NCBI RefSeq assembly: GCF_020329435.1
Contig: NZ_JAGKJK010000001.1
Span: forward strand, 1 to 64,000
Reading direction: 5' to 3'
DNA: 64,000 nucleotides
DNA from: Bradyrhizobium hereditatis
GTDB lineage: Bacteria > Pseudomonadota > Alphaproteobacteria > Rhizobiales > Xanthobacteraceae
In this document: piece after piece, positions 30,428 through 38,012 of the stretch
Layout: each line of letters starts with the position of its first letter
Numbering within the stretch: the first letter of the stretch is position 1
Notes under the pieces: generated by a model
Databases searched by the model: none
What the model was told of the DNA's origin: nothing
Seen by the model: the letters and a program-made list of their open reading frames with translations, nothing else
Program-made: the position numbers and the translations under genes

Positions 30428-30553
30428 TTGAACGGTGACATAGGTCGCGTTTCACTCGTTGCTTGGCCCCGCCTCATCGCAATCCAGCGACGCTTATGGT
30501 CTGCATCGCTTCGCCCGCAATGACGAAGTTGGCTCATCGAGCGCGACAAGCTG
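30428..30553 (+). repeat. Direct repeat, right copy
   Basis: Partner of 29131-29260, in the same orientation, roughly three quarters identical by eye, with a few small gaps. It begins TTGAACGGTGACATAGG and ends ATCGAGCGCGACAAGCTGG. Confidence 0.65.
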
Positions 30554-30736
30554 GCATGACGGACCGGCAAATCACTTCTGATTTTCAGAAATCATGTCAA
30601 CCCCACGAATCAAAAATATTCTGCTTTCGTTTTCACCCAAATCAGTTGCATAACTGCGCCCGTCTCACGGCGGATGAGGGGCGTTGGCCATCGTCACTGA
30701 CGCGCGGTGAGATGCGGTGGACGCTGAATGCGCGCT

Positions 30737-31013
30737 AGACGTACGCGCAGGATGCGTACGGCGAAGTCGTGTGGTTCGGGCGCCGCGGTGCTGGCGTTAA
30801 GCGTGCGATAAGAAGCGCAGGCGACGGAGGCAAAAGAGCCGTTCTCCGGGAAGAGCACGAAGTAAGCCGTAAAGCCACTGCGCAGGGAAGGCCGGGATGC
30901 CCCCGCTGTACCTGTATGCTCGTGTGCGTGTTCTTTATGCGCAATGGCACACGAGACCTCGGGTGCAGCAAGCACCCGGTCTTCCCTGCGCCCTCTGAAT
31001 AAGAGGAGGGCAA
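30737..31013 (+). repeat. Strongly foldable repeat element, possible structured RNA
   Basis: The stretch folds extensively. GTACGC/GCGTAC (30741-30746 with 30754-30759) is a small hairpin. GCGCAGGGAAG (30880-30890) pairs exactly with CTTCCCTGCGC (30981-30991), extendable by GCCGGG/CCCGGT to 17 bp. Inside are CTCGTGTGC/GCACACGAG (30919-30927 with 30947-30955) and CGGGTGC/GCACCCG (30960-30966 with 30972-30978), the latter competing with the extension. CCTCT/AGAGG follows. Translations of sequence like this (SGFTAYFVL..., EPHDFAVR...) are familiar as spurious short proteins in Bradyrhizobium genomes, so it is probably a multicopy element. No protein gene is supported between 30335 and 31241. Confidence 0.6.
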
Positions 31014-31241
31014 AAGAAGATGCAAAGCTCGGACGCAACGCGCCGCGAGAATGCGGATCCATACCCTCCCACTGTTTGAAATCTTGAATCAGAAAGATGC
31101 TTCGTATTACGAATTGCGATGGGTCAGGTCGTATGTCGCAACGCCTTGTGAATGGACGTGAGCTATTGTCATTTGATTTGATCGAAGGCGCAAACTAGTG
31201 ACGTGATCCGCTGGGGGCCCCGCAGTCGATGGGAGGCGTCC

Positions 31242-32417
31242 ATGACTGATCTCCGGGTCACAATCAAAAATACCTCCGAAAGCGGCGGCACATTTTTGAC
31301 GCCGGTCTGGTTCGGCTTCCACGATGGAAGCTTCGATCTGTTCAACGTCGGCGAAGCGGCTTCGGCGGGGCTCGAGCAATTGGCCGAGGACGGCGCCGCC
31401 GCGATACTTGGCACCGAGCTCGTCGCTGCCGATGCGGATGGACAGGGCTTTGTCGTCACAGGCGCCGCCGGCCCGATCGCGACACAGGAGATCACCTCGG
31501 CCATCCTCGACGTCGACGGTGTCTCCAACCCCTTCGCCAGTTTCGGATCGATGATTATTCCGTCGAACGATGCGTTCATCGGCACGGGTGAGGCGTTGCA
31601 GCTGTTCGACGACCAGGGTCGCTTCCTCGGCGAGACGACAATCACATTCGCGGGCAGCGATGCTTACGACGCCGGCACCGAATTGAACACCGAACTTGAC
31701 GCGGCCTTCATCAACCAGACCGCGCCCAACACTGGCGTGGATGAGTTCGGTGTCGTTCACCTCCATCCCGGATTCAATGGCTCTCTGGGCAACCCGGTCG
31801 GCGAAGGCGACCAGATCATCCTCGGTGGTGTCAATGACGCCGGCGAGTTCATTGATCCGGTCGCAGCCGACTTCACCCGTCCCGACGCGCAGCTCGCTGA
31901 AGTCCACATCAACACGGTTCGCGTTCGGGAAGGAACGGACGATCGCGATCTGATCATCGGCCGCGGAGACGACGACCTTGTCACGGCGGGCGGGGGTAAC
32001 GATGCGGTGTTTGGCGGCGCCGGATGGGATGTGGTCGATGGCGGCGCCGGCGATGACAAGATTTTTGGCGGCCGGGGCGACGACCAGCTCAATGGCGGCA
32101 CCGGCGATGACAAGATCTTCGGCGGCCGGGGTGACGACCTGATTGCCGGCGGCGAGGGCGACGACTGGATGGCGGGCGGTGCGGGCGCCGACACGTTCAT
32201 GTTCCAGGGCGGCGACGGCGACGACGGGATCGCGGGGTTCGGCAAGGACGACCGCATCGCGCTCAATGTCGAGGGCGTCGACAGCTTCGAGGACGTGCTT
32301 GCGCACGCGACACAACGCGATTTCGGCGTTGCCATCGACTTCGGCGACGACGGCAGCATTTTCCTGCTGGGAGAATCGCTCCGTGGTCTCTCGGCCGACA
32401 ACCTGCTGTTCGCCTAG
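31242..32417 (+). CDS. Spondin-domain protein with RTX calcium-binding repeats
   Basis: The 391-residue protein starts with a spondin-N-like domain (about 1-195: VTIKNTSESGGTFLTPVWFGFHDG, then PNTGVDEFGVVHLHPGFN). From about residue 232 it has seven or so RTX nonapeptides (GGAGDDKIF, GGRGDDQLN, GGTGDDKIF and so on) that bind Ca2+ in a beta-roll. The C-terminal 70 residues resemble the end of type I-secreted proteins (ends LSADNLLFA, no signal peptide). It is therefore probably exported by a type I system, but none lies nearby. ATG 31242 follows GGGAGG. The target of the spondin domain is unknown. Confidence 0.82.
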   Translation: MTDLRVTIKNTSESGGTFLTPVWFGFHDGSFDLFNVGEAASAGLEQLAEDGAAAILGTELVAADADGQGFVVTGAAGPIATQEITSAILDVDGVSNPFASFGSMIIPSNDAFIGTGEALQLFDDQGRFLGETTITFAGSDAYDAGTELNTELDAAFINQTAPNTGVDEFGVVHLHPGFNGSLGNPVGEGDQIILGGVNDAGEFIDPVAADFTRPDAQLAEVHINTVRVREGTDDRDLIIGRGDDDLVTAGGGNDAVFGGAGWDVVDGGAGDDKIFGGRGDDQLNGGTGDDKIFGGRGDDLIAGGEGDDWMAGGAGADTFMFQGGDGDDGIAGFGKDDRIALNVEGVDSFEDVLAHATQRDFGVAIDFGDDGSIFLLGESLRGLSADNLLFA

Positions 32418-32896
32418 GGGTGTCGGCGTGTGGGCCGAAGCATCGGCTGATCGCACGCCTTCGGGCAGCATCGTGGTGGCGCCATCGCTGTGGGCGATTT
32501 GATCGATAGCGAAAGCTGCCGATGCTTGGCGACATGACGCTCCGCCCGCCGATCCATACCGGCGCGCCTTAGGAGAGCTGCGTTCGCGGGCCGATCGTCA
32601 CCGTCGCCACAAATCAGCTGTCGGAGCAATATGTGCGGTCGAGTCGATGGCAGCATCCTCCTTTCCGCCGGAAATCATTCGCGGGAAGAAGCGCAAGCGC
32701 CAGGACGGCGGCACATTCTCTAAACGGCGCCAGTACAGTCCCGTTCCCCGAGCTATTTTCAATTGTGCAACCGGCGGTCTCGCAGCGCGTTCATGCCTCA
32801 AACTTAGGCGAGAACCAAAGCCGCAGGAACTTCGCACCGCGGAGGCGATAGCCGATTACGCTCGGCATCACGGCTACAACCGAAAGGGAGCAACGC
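32418..32896. other. Intergenic stretch without recognisable gene
   Basis: About 480 bases. Short open frames on both strands have no family features and no convincing ribosome-binding site. Nothing palindromic of note was seen. The last 30 bases carry the GAAAGGGAGC ribosome-binding site of the next gene. Confidence 0.5.
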
Positions 32897-33334
32897 ATGA
32901 GCGCGACCCGACTGGCCGTCCAAGGGCACCGGCTGATCCAGATCGGCGTGGTCCTGTTCCTCTTCACGAGCTTCCAGGGATTTGCGGTGCCGTATTTTGC
33001 CGCACCAAATCTCGGCCGCTCGGTTCACACGCTCAGTGGATTTACCGGAGTTTTTCTTGTGGGCTTGGGTCTGGTCTGGCCGAGGCTGAAGCTCACGTCG
33101 ATGCTGTCACGGCTGGCATTCTGGCTTCTCATTTATTCCGCGCTTGCAACAATCGCCGGCTTCGTGATCGCGGCTCTCTTGGGAGCAGGTGGCTCGATCA
33201 TTCCGATAGCGGCGGCCGGCCATCGTGGGAGCGACGCTCAGGAGATGCTGATCCAACTCGTCATGTACCCAGCCGCTCCGACGGGAATCATATCTTTCTC
33301 GCTGATCCTCTGGGGGCTTCGCGGCGACGCATAG
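32897..33334 (+). CDS. HabB-like (hydroxylaminobenzene mutase-like) membrane protein
   Basis: The 145-residue protein has four hydrophobic segments. The features RLIQIGVVLFLF, SVHTLSGFTGVFLVGLGLVWPRLKL and IIPIAAAGHRGSDAQE resemble the hydroxylaminobenzene mutases HabA/HabB, which rearrange hydroxylaminobenzene to 2-aminophenol. The GHRG and NG/TG-x-FLV-x-LGL-x-WP positions are the best matches. No nitroreductase or aminophenol-degradation gene lies nearby, so a different role is possible. GAAAGGGAGC precedes the ATG. Confidence 0.6.
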   Translation: MSATRLAVQGHRLIQIGVVLFLFTSFQGFAVPYFAAPNLGRSVHTLSGFTGVFLVGLGLVWPRLKLTSMLSRLAFWLLIYSALATIAGFVIAALLGAGGSIIPIAAAGHRGSDAQEMLIQLVMYPAAPTGIISFSLILWGLRGDA

Positions 33335-33414
33335 CGTGGCTTCCGTATGAGCTCCCTGCGCGCGCCTCTAGCCGCGCTGGTTCCGGACAGCTCCTTCTCG
33401 GTAGCCGGATATTT

Positions 33415-33447
33415 AAGTCTTGACTTATATAAGCCTGGACCGATATT
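33415..33447 (+). promoter_or_regulatory. Promoter and possible ArsR operator of the SRPBCC-ArsR pair
   Basis: AAGTC (33415-33419) and GACTT (33422-33426) form an inverted pair around TT. It overlaps a TTGACT -35-like box at 33420, with GATATT at 33442-33447 as a plausible -10 (16-base spacing). The regulator is encoded in the same operon, so autoregulation is likely. Confidence 0.45.
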
Positions 33448-33476
33448 CATTTGCCGGAAACGACAAGGAGGACCGG

Positions 33477-34139
33477 ATGGAGATCGACGTCGCCAGGGTA
33501 TTGGGGCTTGTCACGCGCTCGGTGCGCCATTTTGAGAAGGACGGCAAAGCAGCTAGCGCGGTGACGCTGACACGACTTTACGACACTGATGTCGATGACC
33601 TCTGGGACGCAGTTACCAGCAAGGAACGCATCCCGCGCTGGTTTTTGCCGGTCGAGGGAGACCTTCAGTTGGGCGGAAGATACCAGCTCAAGGGCAATGC
33701 GGGCGGGACCATCACGGCGTGCACGCCGCCCAGGCATTTTGCAGCGACGTGGGAATTCGGCGGCGCGACGAGCTGGATCGACGTCACGCTGGCAGCAGAA
33801 CGCGATCAGGCGCGGTTGACGCTGGAGCACACCGCGATCATCGAGGATCACTGGAATCGGTTCGGTCCAGGCGCGGTGGGTATCGGTTGGGACCTCGCGC
33901 TTGCAGGACTCGAGGGGTATCTTGCGACGGGGGCATCGGTCGATCATGAAGCGGCCGAGGCGTGGATGGGCTCCCCAGACGGCAAGGAGTTCATGACCGG
34001 GAGCGGCGAATTTTGGCGCGCGGCGCATGTCGCGAGCGGGGTCGATCCGGCCTCGGCGAAGGAGCGGTCTGACCGGACCATCGCTTTTTATCGCGGCGAG
34101 ATGCCGCCTGACATCGCGCATCCGGGCACGGGAAGCTGA
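33477..34139 (+). CDS. SRPBCC (AHSA1-like) protein
   Basis: The 220-residue protein has the START/Bet v1-like fold of the AHSA1 group. The core reads VTLTRLYDTDVDDLWDAVTSKERIPRWFLPVEGDLQLGGRYQL, then WIDVTLAAERDQARLTLEHTA, and a long C-terminal extension follows. The first 25 residues are extra. These proteins bind hydrophobic ligands; functions are mostly unknown. AAGGAGGACCGG precedes ATG 33477. The stop TGA overlaps the ATG of the ArsR gene (TGATG), indicating translational coupling. SRPBCC-ArsR pairs are a known arrangement. Confidence 0.82.
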   Translation: MEIDVARVLGLVTRSVRHFEKDGKAASAVTLTRLYDTDVDDLWDAVTSKERIPRWFLPVEGDLQLGGRYQLKGNAGGTITACTPPRHFAATWEFGGATSWIDVTLAAERDQARLTLEHTAIIEDHWNRFGPGAVGIGWDLALAGLEGYLATGASVDHEAAEAWMGSPDGKEFMTGSGEFWRAAHVASGVDPASAKERSDRTIAFYRGEMPPDIAHPGTGS

Positions 34140-34501
34140 TGCACGTCTTCGAGGTCCTCGCCGATCCGGTGCGCCGACGCATCCTTGAGCTGCTCGGTCC
34201 CGGGGAAATGGCGTCTGGCGAAGTGGTAGAGGCGATCGGCGCCGAGTTCGGGATCACGCAGGCAGCGGTGTCGCAGCATCTCAAGGTGCTGCGCGAGAGC
34301 GGCTTTGCAAGAGTCCGGGCGGACGCGCAACGGCGGCTCTATTCGGTGGATGCCGCGGGGCTTCGGACAGTGGACGCATGGATCGGCCAGTTCAGGAGCT
34401 TCTGGGAGCCGAAGCTCGACGCGCTGGCGACGGAGATCGCGCGAGGCAAACGGGATCGGCGTAACGCACCTCTGACCAAACGGACCGGGAAGAGGGCCTA
34501 A
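34139..34501 (+). CDS. ArsR family regulator
   Basis: The 120-residue winged-helix protein reads VLADPVRRRILELLGPGEMASGEVVEAIGAEFGITQAAVSQHLKVLRESGFARVRADAQRRLYSV. It lacks the ELCVCDL metal-binding box of true arsenic/metal sensors, so it belongs to the metal-independent ArsR group that usually accompanies SRPBCC proteins. The start overlaps the SRPBCC stop by one base. The putative operator is at 33415. Confidence 0.88.
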   Translation: MHVFEVLADPVRRRILELLGPGEMASGEVVEAIGAEFGITQAAVSQHLKVLRESGFARVRADAQRRLYSVDAAGLRTVDAWIGQFRSFWEPKLDALATEIARGKRDRRNAPLTKRTGKRA

Positions 34502-34539
34502 GGGAGATCGCGCGAAGTAAGAATGGCGAAGGAGGCATC

Positions 34540-35238
34540 ATGTCATCAGAAAAGACGATCAAGGACGTCATGCGCGAGCTTGCCGCGCTCGAAGATCCGA
34601 AGATGCGGAAGGCCAACGAAAGCCGCGGCGATGATCATGGCGTGAACCTCACGCATTTGCGCGCTCTAGCCAAGCGCCTCAAGACGCAGCATGACCTTGC
34701 GCTCGAGCTGTGGGCCACCGGCGACACGGCCGCCCGCCTTCTCGCAACCCTGGTGTGCAGGCCGAAAGCGTTCTCGGCGGCCGAACTTGACGCGATGATC
34801 CCCAACATTCGCTCGCCCAAGCTGCTCGATTGGTTCATCGTGAACGTGGTGAAGCCTGGTCCACATGCCGAGGAGCTTCGCCAGCGCTGGAAGGACGGCG
34901 ATGACCTCGTCGGTCGGGCAGGCTGGAGCCTGACAACCGAAAGGGTCGTCAAGAAGCCTGCCGGCCTCGACCTCGACGCGCTGCTCGACCAGATCGAGAA
35001 AGAGATGAAGCAAGCTCCAGCTCAGAAGCAGTGGGCCATGAATCATTGCCTCGCCGAGATCGGTATTCGTCACGCCCAGCATCGCGCGCGTGCCATCGCA
35101 ATCGGCGAGCAACTTGCTGTCCTGATCGACTTTCCGGCATCGCCGGGCTGCACCCCGCCTTATGCGCCGGTCTGGATCGCTGAGATGGTTCGCCGCAGCG
35201 AGGGCACGCAGCGCCTACGACGTCGCGCTAACGATTGA
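34540..35238 (+). CDS. DNA alkylation repair (AlkD/HEAT-like) protein
   Basis: The 232-residue protein is mostly helical, with HEAT-like repeats. The features HGVNLTHLRALAKRLKTQHDLALELWATGDTAARLLA and SPKLLDWFIVNVV..GRAGWSL.TERV fit the AlkD-like DNA alkylation repair family, whose better-known members remove N3- and N7-alkyl purines. The active-site Trp/Asp/Arg pattern could not be checked by eye, and many members are uncharacterised. It follows the ArsR gene by 38 bases, with AAGGAGG before the ATG, and is probably in the same operon. Confidence 0.7.
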   Translation: MSSEKTIKDVMRELAALEDPKMRKANESRGDDHGVNLTHLRALAKRLKTQHDLALELWATGDTAARLLATLVCRPKAFSAAELDAMIPNIRSPKLLDWFIVNVVKPGPHAEELRQRWKDGDDLVGRAGWSLTTERVVKKPAGLDLDALLDQIEKEMKQAPAQKQWAMNHCLAEIGIRHAQHRARAIAIGEQLAVLIDFPASPGCTPPYAPVWIAEMVRRSEGTQRLRRRAND

Positions 35239-35263
35239 AGTCGGAGAACCAATAAGCCCCGGC

Positions 35264-35330
35264 GTACTGGATCCCCGCCGGAGCCTGTCATCGGGCGCGC
35301 GTTCGCGCGACCCGGTGCGGGGGATGACAC
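35264..35330. repeat. Nested palindromic repeat
   Basis: Outer arms TACTGGATCCCCGC and GCGGGGGATGACAC match the two-hairpin repeat type. Instead of a short loop they enclose about 37 bases (CGGAGCCTGTCATCGGG ... CGCGACCCGGT) that are the reverse complement of the module at 23018-23054. Confidence 0.7.
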
Positions 35331-35405
35331 TCGCAGCTTGGTTCGTGACGACGTGGCTAAACTGCAGCGTGCCCACCGTGCGCCACTAGGCGCTACGAAC
35401 TCACA

Positions 35406-35765
35406 TCAATACCGCGGCGTATTGTACTGCGGACAGCGATGCACGTAGTCCCAGGGAATGTCGTAGACGCAGGTGAAACGGAGATCGTCCGATTGTTTGA
35501 TGATTGGCGGTGCCTCTACGACCGGTCGCTCGACTTCGGCCGGCAGGCCGTAGAACACGCCAACGCCCGGATGGAAACCGCCGCGATGGTGGTGATGGTG
35601 CATCGATCGGAATGCGGGGAAAGCCGGACGCGCCGGCGCAGCGCCTGGGCCGCCCGGCGCAGCGCCCGGGCCGTGCGCGCCGGGTGGGTTGGCCAATGTC
35701 TCGCCCGCGGCAAGAACAAGCGCGACTGCACTGAGAGACGCGATCAACGTCGTTCGATAGGTCAT
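35406..35765 (-). CDS. Secreted Pro/His-rich hypothetical protein
   Basis: A 119-residue protein with a signal peptide (MTYRTTLIASLSAVALVLAAGETLA). The mature part has a Pro/Gly/Ala stretch (NPPGAHGPGAAPGGPGAAPARPAFP), then five consecutive His (SMHHHHHRGG) and a C-terminal part with two Cys (FTCVYDIPWDYVHRCPQYN) that may form a disulphide. The His run could bind metal. Function is unknown. Longer starts up to 35840 are possible but would bury the signal peptide. Confidence 0.6.
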   Translation of the reverse strand: MTYRTTLIASLSAVALVLAAGETLANPPGAHGPGAAPGGPGAAPARPAFPAFRSMHHHHHRGGFHPGVGVFYGLPAEVERPVVEAPPIIKQSDDLRFTCVYDIPWDYVHRCPQYNTPRY

Positions 35766-36089
35766 GGCACTCAATCCCATCATAGATTGCTGGGCAGCTT
35801 TCCCAACGCTAGGCCGTGCCTTTCGCGCCCGCAAAGACATAATTAATCATTGGTTAAGGCGTAATCTTAATCGCGAGGACCTCTTAAGATCACGCTCGTT
35901 AGCCTTGGGACATTCGCATGAATTCAGCTGAAACCGCGTCACATCCGGGTGAGGCGAGGTGCTCCTTGACGAGCGCGGCATCGTTGAAGGATGACGTTAA
36001 CGGGTGCAGCTAAGTGGGTTTTGCGAATGTCTGATTCAAAGCTGAAGCGAACTGTCGCTGAGCTCGCAGCCGTCTCGGCCGCCGACGCG
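35766..36089. other. Intergenic stretch, AT-richer than its surroundings
   Basis: No gene is supported. The part around 35840-35890 (AATTAATCATTGGTTAAGGCG..TCTTAAT) is AT-rich and could hold the promoter of the leftward secreted-protein gene. An open frame beginning at 36027 (MSDSKLKRTV) runs rightward into the antisense of the PhyH gene and is not convincing. Confidence 0.45.
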
Positions 36090-36911
36090 TTATCCGCGCA
36101 AGGGCGCCACTCGATTGATCTGCAGGGAAGCTGGCGCGCCGTCGTAGCGCGGGAAGATTTCTTGCCACCACGCGGCGATGGTAGGCCATTCGTCCGCGTT
36201 CGGCAGGGCTGGATGCATCGCAAGATGCGCGCGGATGGACTTGGGAAGAGCGCACCAGTTCGGCACGAACGAGAACAGCACGGCATCGCGCCGCAACAGG
36301 CTGCGATTGGGATGCGTTCCGTGCAGCAGGCGGTAGTCCACGATGGCGGCATCACCCCGGCCCAGATTGAGCGTCACTTGTCCGTCCTGGTCGCTGAGGG
36401 CAGGGTGGTCAGGCGCTAGCTGCTCGGCCGCTGCGCTATGCGGCTCAGGCAACTCGGCGTGGATCGGCAGGCCGCGCCGATGCGAGCCCGGAAGAACGCG
36501 CAGCGCGCCGGTATGCCGACCCGTGTCGCAGAGATAGCAGAGCACGGCGATCTGCGGTGCGGCCGGCGCGAAGCTGATAGCGTGGTCCCAGCACCACCAG
36601 TCCTGGTGCCACAATAGCGCGGGCATCGAGCCGGCTTTGGACGAGATGTAGGCCGAGATCCAGCGCAGGTCCGCAGCCGCGACCGCGGCCCTGATGCGAG
36701 CAAGCGCGGATGTCCTCTCAAGCAAGTGCGTGACGATCGGATCATTCCAGCGCAACGGGATGAGGTCGTTGCCGACGCGGTTCATCATCGGATCATGCGG
36801 CAGAGCGAGTTGGCGCTGAACCTGCTTCTCGATCTCGTGCAAGTCCCGCTCCTCAAAGAGCGCCGGGATGGCCGTGAAACCATCGGCAGCAAAATCGCTC
36901 GAAGCTAACAT
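36090..36911 (-). CDS. Phytanoyl-CoA dioxygenase (PhyH) family protein
   Basis: The 273-residue protein is a double-stranded beta-helix Fe(II)/2-oxoglutarate-type oxygenase. WHQDWWCWD has the HxD iron ligands, LLHGTHPNRS the distal His and a nearby Arg for 2-oxoglutarate, and GALRVLPGSHRRG the conserved PhyH strand. The substrate is unknown; PhyH relatives hydroxylate lipids or small metabolites. ATG 36911 was chosen because the PhyH domain starts at once (DFAADGFTAIPALF). It is the last gene of the leftward cluster antitoxin-toxin-deformylase-like-PhyH, 94 bases after the preceding stop. Confidence 0.82.
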   Translation of the reverse strand: MLASSDFAADGFTAIPALFEERDLHEIEKQVQRQLALPHDPMMNRVGNDLIPLRWNDPIVTHLLERTSALARIRAAVAAADLRWISAYISSKAGSMPALLWHQDWWCWDHAISFAPAAPQIAVLCYLCDTGRHTGALRVLPGSHRRGLPIHAELPEPHSAAAEQLAPDHPALSDQDGQVTLNLGRGDAAIVDYRLLHGTHPNRSLLRRDAVLFSFVPNWCALPKSIRAHLAMHPALPNADEWPTIAAWWQEIFPRYDGAPASLQINRVAPLRG

Positions 36912-37005
36912 GCGGAGGTCCCTGGACAGATCACGCCTCGTTAGATGATTCGAAGTGGTCGTGGGTGACAAGGTTGCCGTCGGCCGTTCGCCTGCCAGCT
37001 TCATC

Positions 37006-37503
37006 TCAACTGCGCGACATCTTCTCAAATCGCTTGATCAGCCGCTCGCGCCTGAGGCGGGACAGCCGCCTGATCCAGAATACACCGTTGAGCTGATCGT
37101 TCTCATGCTGGTGGCAGACCGCGCGCAGCCCCTCCGATTCCTCGGTGTTCAGATTGCCGTCGACGTCCTGATAGCTGATCCGGACGCGTGCATGACGGCT
37201 CACCTCGTCGTTGACGCCAGGCATAGAAACGCTGCCTTCCCGGTGCAGGATGGTCTCGGAAGATGCCCAGGTGATCTCTGGATTGACATAGGTCCGCGCG
37301 CCCTCGGCCGGGTCGAGTTCGAGCACAACGACTCGCAGCAAGACGCCGACATGCGGCGCGGTGATGCCGATCCCGGGCGCGGCGTGCATCGTCTCGAGCA
37401 GATCGGCGGCGAGTTCACGCAGCGCCGCATCAAACGTGGTCACGGGCTGCGCCTGCAGCGCAAGTCGCGGATCGGGATAACGGACAATCGGGCGGATGGT
37501 CAT
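37006..37503 (-). CDS. Degenerate peptide deformylase-like protein
   Basis: The 165-residue protein has the deformylase fold, but its motifs are altered. Motif 1 is GIGITAPH (usually GxGLAAxQ, residue 44 on). Motif 2 is EGSVS (usually EGCLS), so the metal-ligand Cys is Ser91. Motif 3 is QHENDQLNG (usually QHExDHLxG), so the second ligand His is Gln137, while His133 and Glu134 remain. Two of three metal ligands are gone, so normal Fe/Ni-dependent deformylation is unlikely. It follows the RES toxin by 30 bases on the same strand. It is probably a paralogue with a changed function, since a housekeeping def is expected elsewhere. Confidence 0.8.
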   Translation of the reverse strand: MTIRPIVRYPDPRLALQAQPVTTFDAALRELAADLLETMHAAPGIGITAPHVGVLLRVVVLELDPAEGARTYVNPEITWASSETILHREGSVSMPGVNDEVSRHARVRISYQDVDGNLNTEESEGLRAVCHQHENDQLNGVFWIRRLSRLRRERLIKRFEKMSRS

Positions 37504-37533
37504 GATCTCGTTGCCGTTATGTTGGTGAATGTC

Positions 37534-38010
37534 TTACCGCCCATAAAGCCGTTCATCCCACCACACCGGTTCGGGCAAGGTGTGCGTGATGCCCTTGGCG
37601 TCTGGATGCGCCGGGTTGATCAAAAAATTGCGCTCCAGCCGCGCGGGGATGGAGGGGACGATCAGGATCGCCGAACGTTTTTCCTCAAACCATGTCTGGC
37701 CGAACGTCTTGCAGATCGTTTCGTTTCGCAAATCCCAGCCGGGATGCGCTGCGGTCTGGAATACTTCGTACGAAATGCCGTTGGGAATCGTAATTTCGAT
37801 GAAGTGCTGATTGGCAGGCATCACGAGGTTCGTGTGCACCAGCTTTTCCAGCATGGCGGTGGAATAGTGCTCGGATGTGTAGATCATCGGGCTGGTGCGC
37901 GTGTTCCACCGCCCGGGGTAAAGCCGCGCGCCCTCGGCGTCATACACCGCGTAGGCGCCGTCCGGGTCCCCGATGCGATAGCAAGTCAGAACACGATCGC
38001 TGTTCGGCAC
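37534..38010 (-). CDS. RES-domain toxin (NAD+-degrading)
   Basis: The 158-residue protein is a RES family toxin, related to MbcT and other enzymes that deplete NAD+ by phosphorolysis or hydrolysis. The residues naming the family are visible: Arg12 (CYRIGD) and Arg34 (YPGRWN), Tyr44 (MIYTSE), Glu55 (AMLEKLVH) and Ser120 (LIVPSIPARLERNFLINPAHP). It starts two bases after the stop of the antitoxin gene, so the two are cotranscribed and probably translationally coupled, as is usual for Xre-RES modules. Confidence 0.9.
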   Translation of the reverse strand: MPNSDRVLTCYRIGDPDGAYAVYDAEGARLYPGRWNTRTSPMIYTSEHYSTAMLEKLVHTNLVMPANQHFIEITIPNGISYEVFQTAAHPGWDLRNETICKTFGQTWFEEKRSAILIVPSIPARLERNFLINPAHPDAKGITHTLPEPVWWDERLYGR

Positions 38011-38012
38011 GC

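Noticed and set aside
30860..30992. Resemblance to a cobalamin riboswitch (GCCACTG..GGGAAGG, then CACGAGACCTCGG)
   Set aside because: The order of conserved boxes does not fit, there is no clear B12 box (AGYCAGGAGACC), and no cobalamin or methionine gene follows. The similarity is short and probably chance.
30463..31062. Several short open frames on both strands in the repeat element
   Set aside because: Their translations vary with the repeat, contain no domain, and the DNA is better explained by base-paired structure.
32647..33423. A 258-residue rightward open frame overlapping the HabB-like gene
   Set aside because: The part that overlaps the HabB-like gene is in another frame and low in family features; the HabB-like frame has motifs, membrane segments and a ribosome-binding site.
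36027..36419. Rightward open frame starting MSDSKLKRTV
   Set aside because: It has no ribosome-binding site and most of it is antisense to the PhyH gene.
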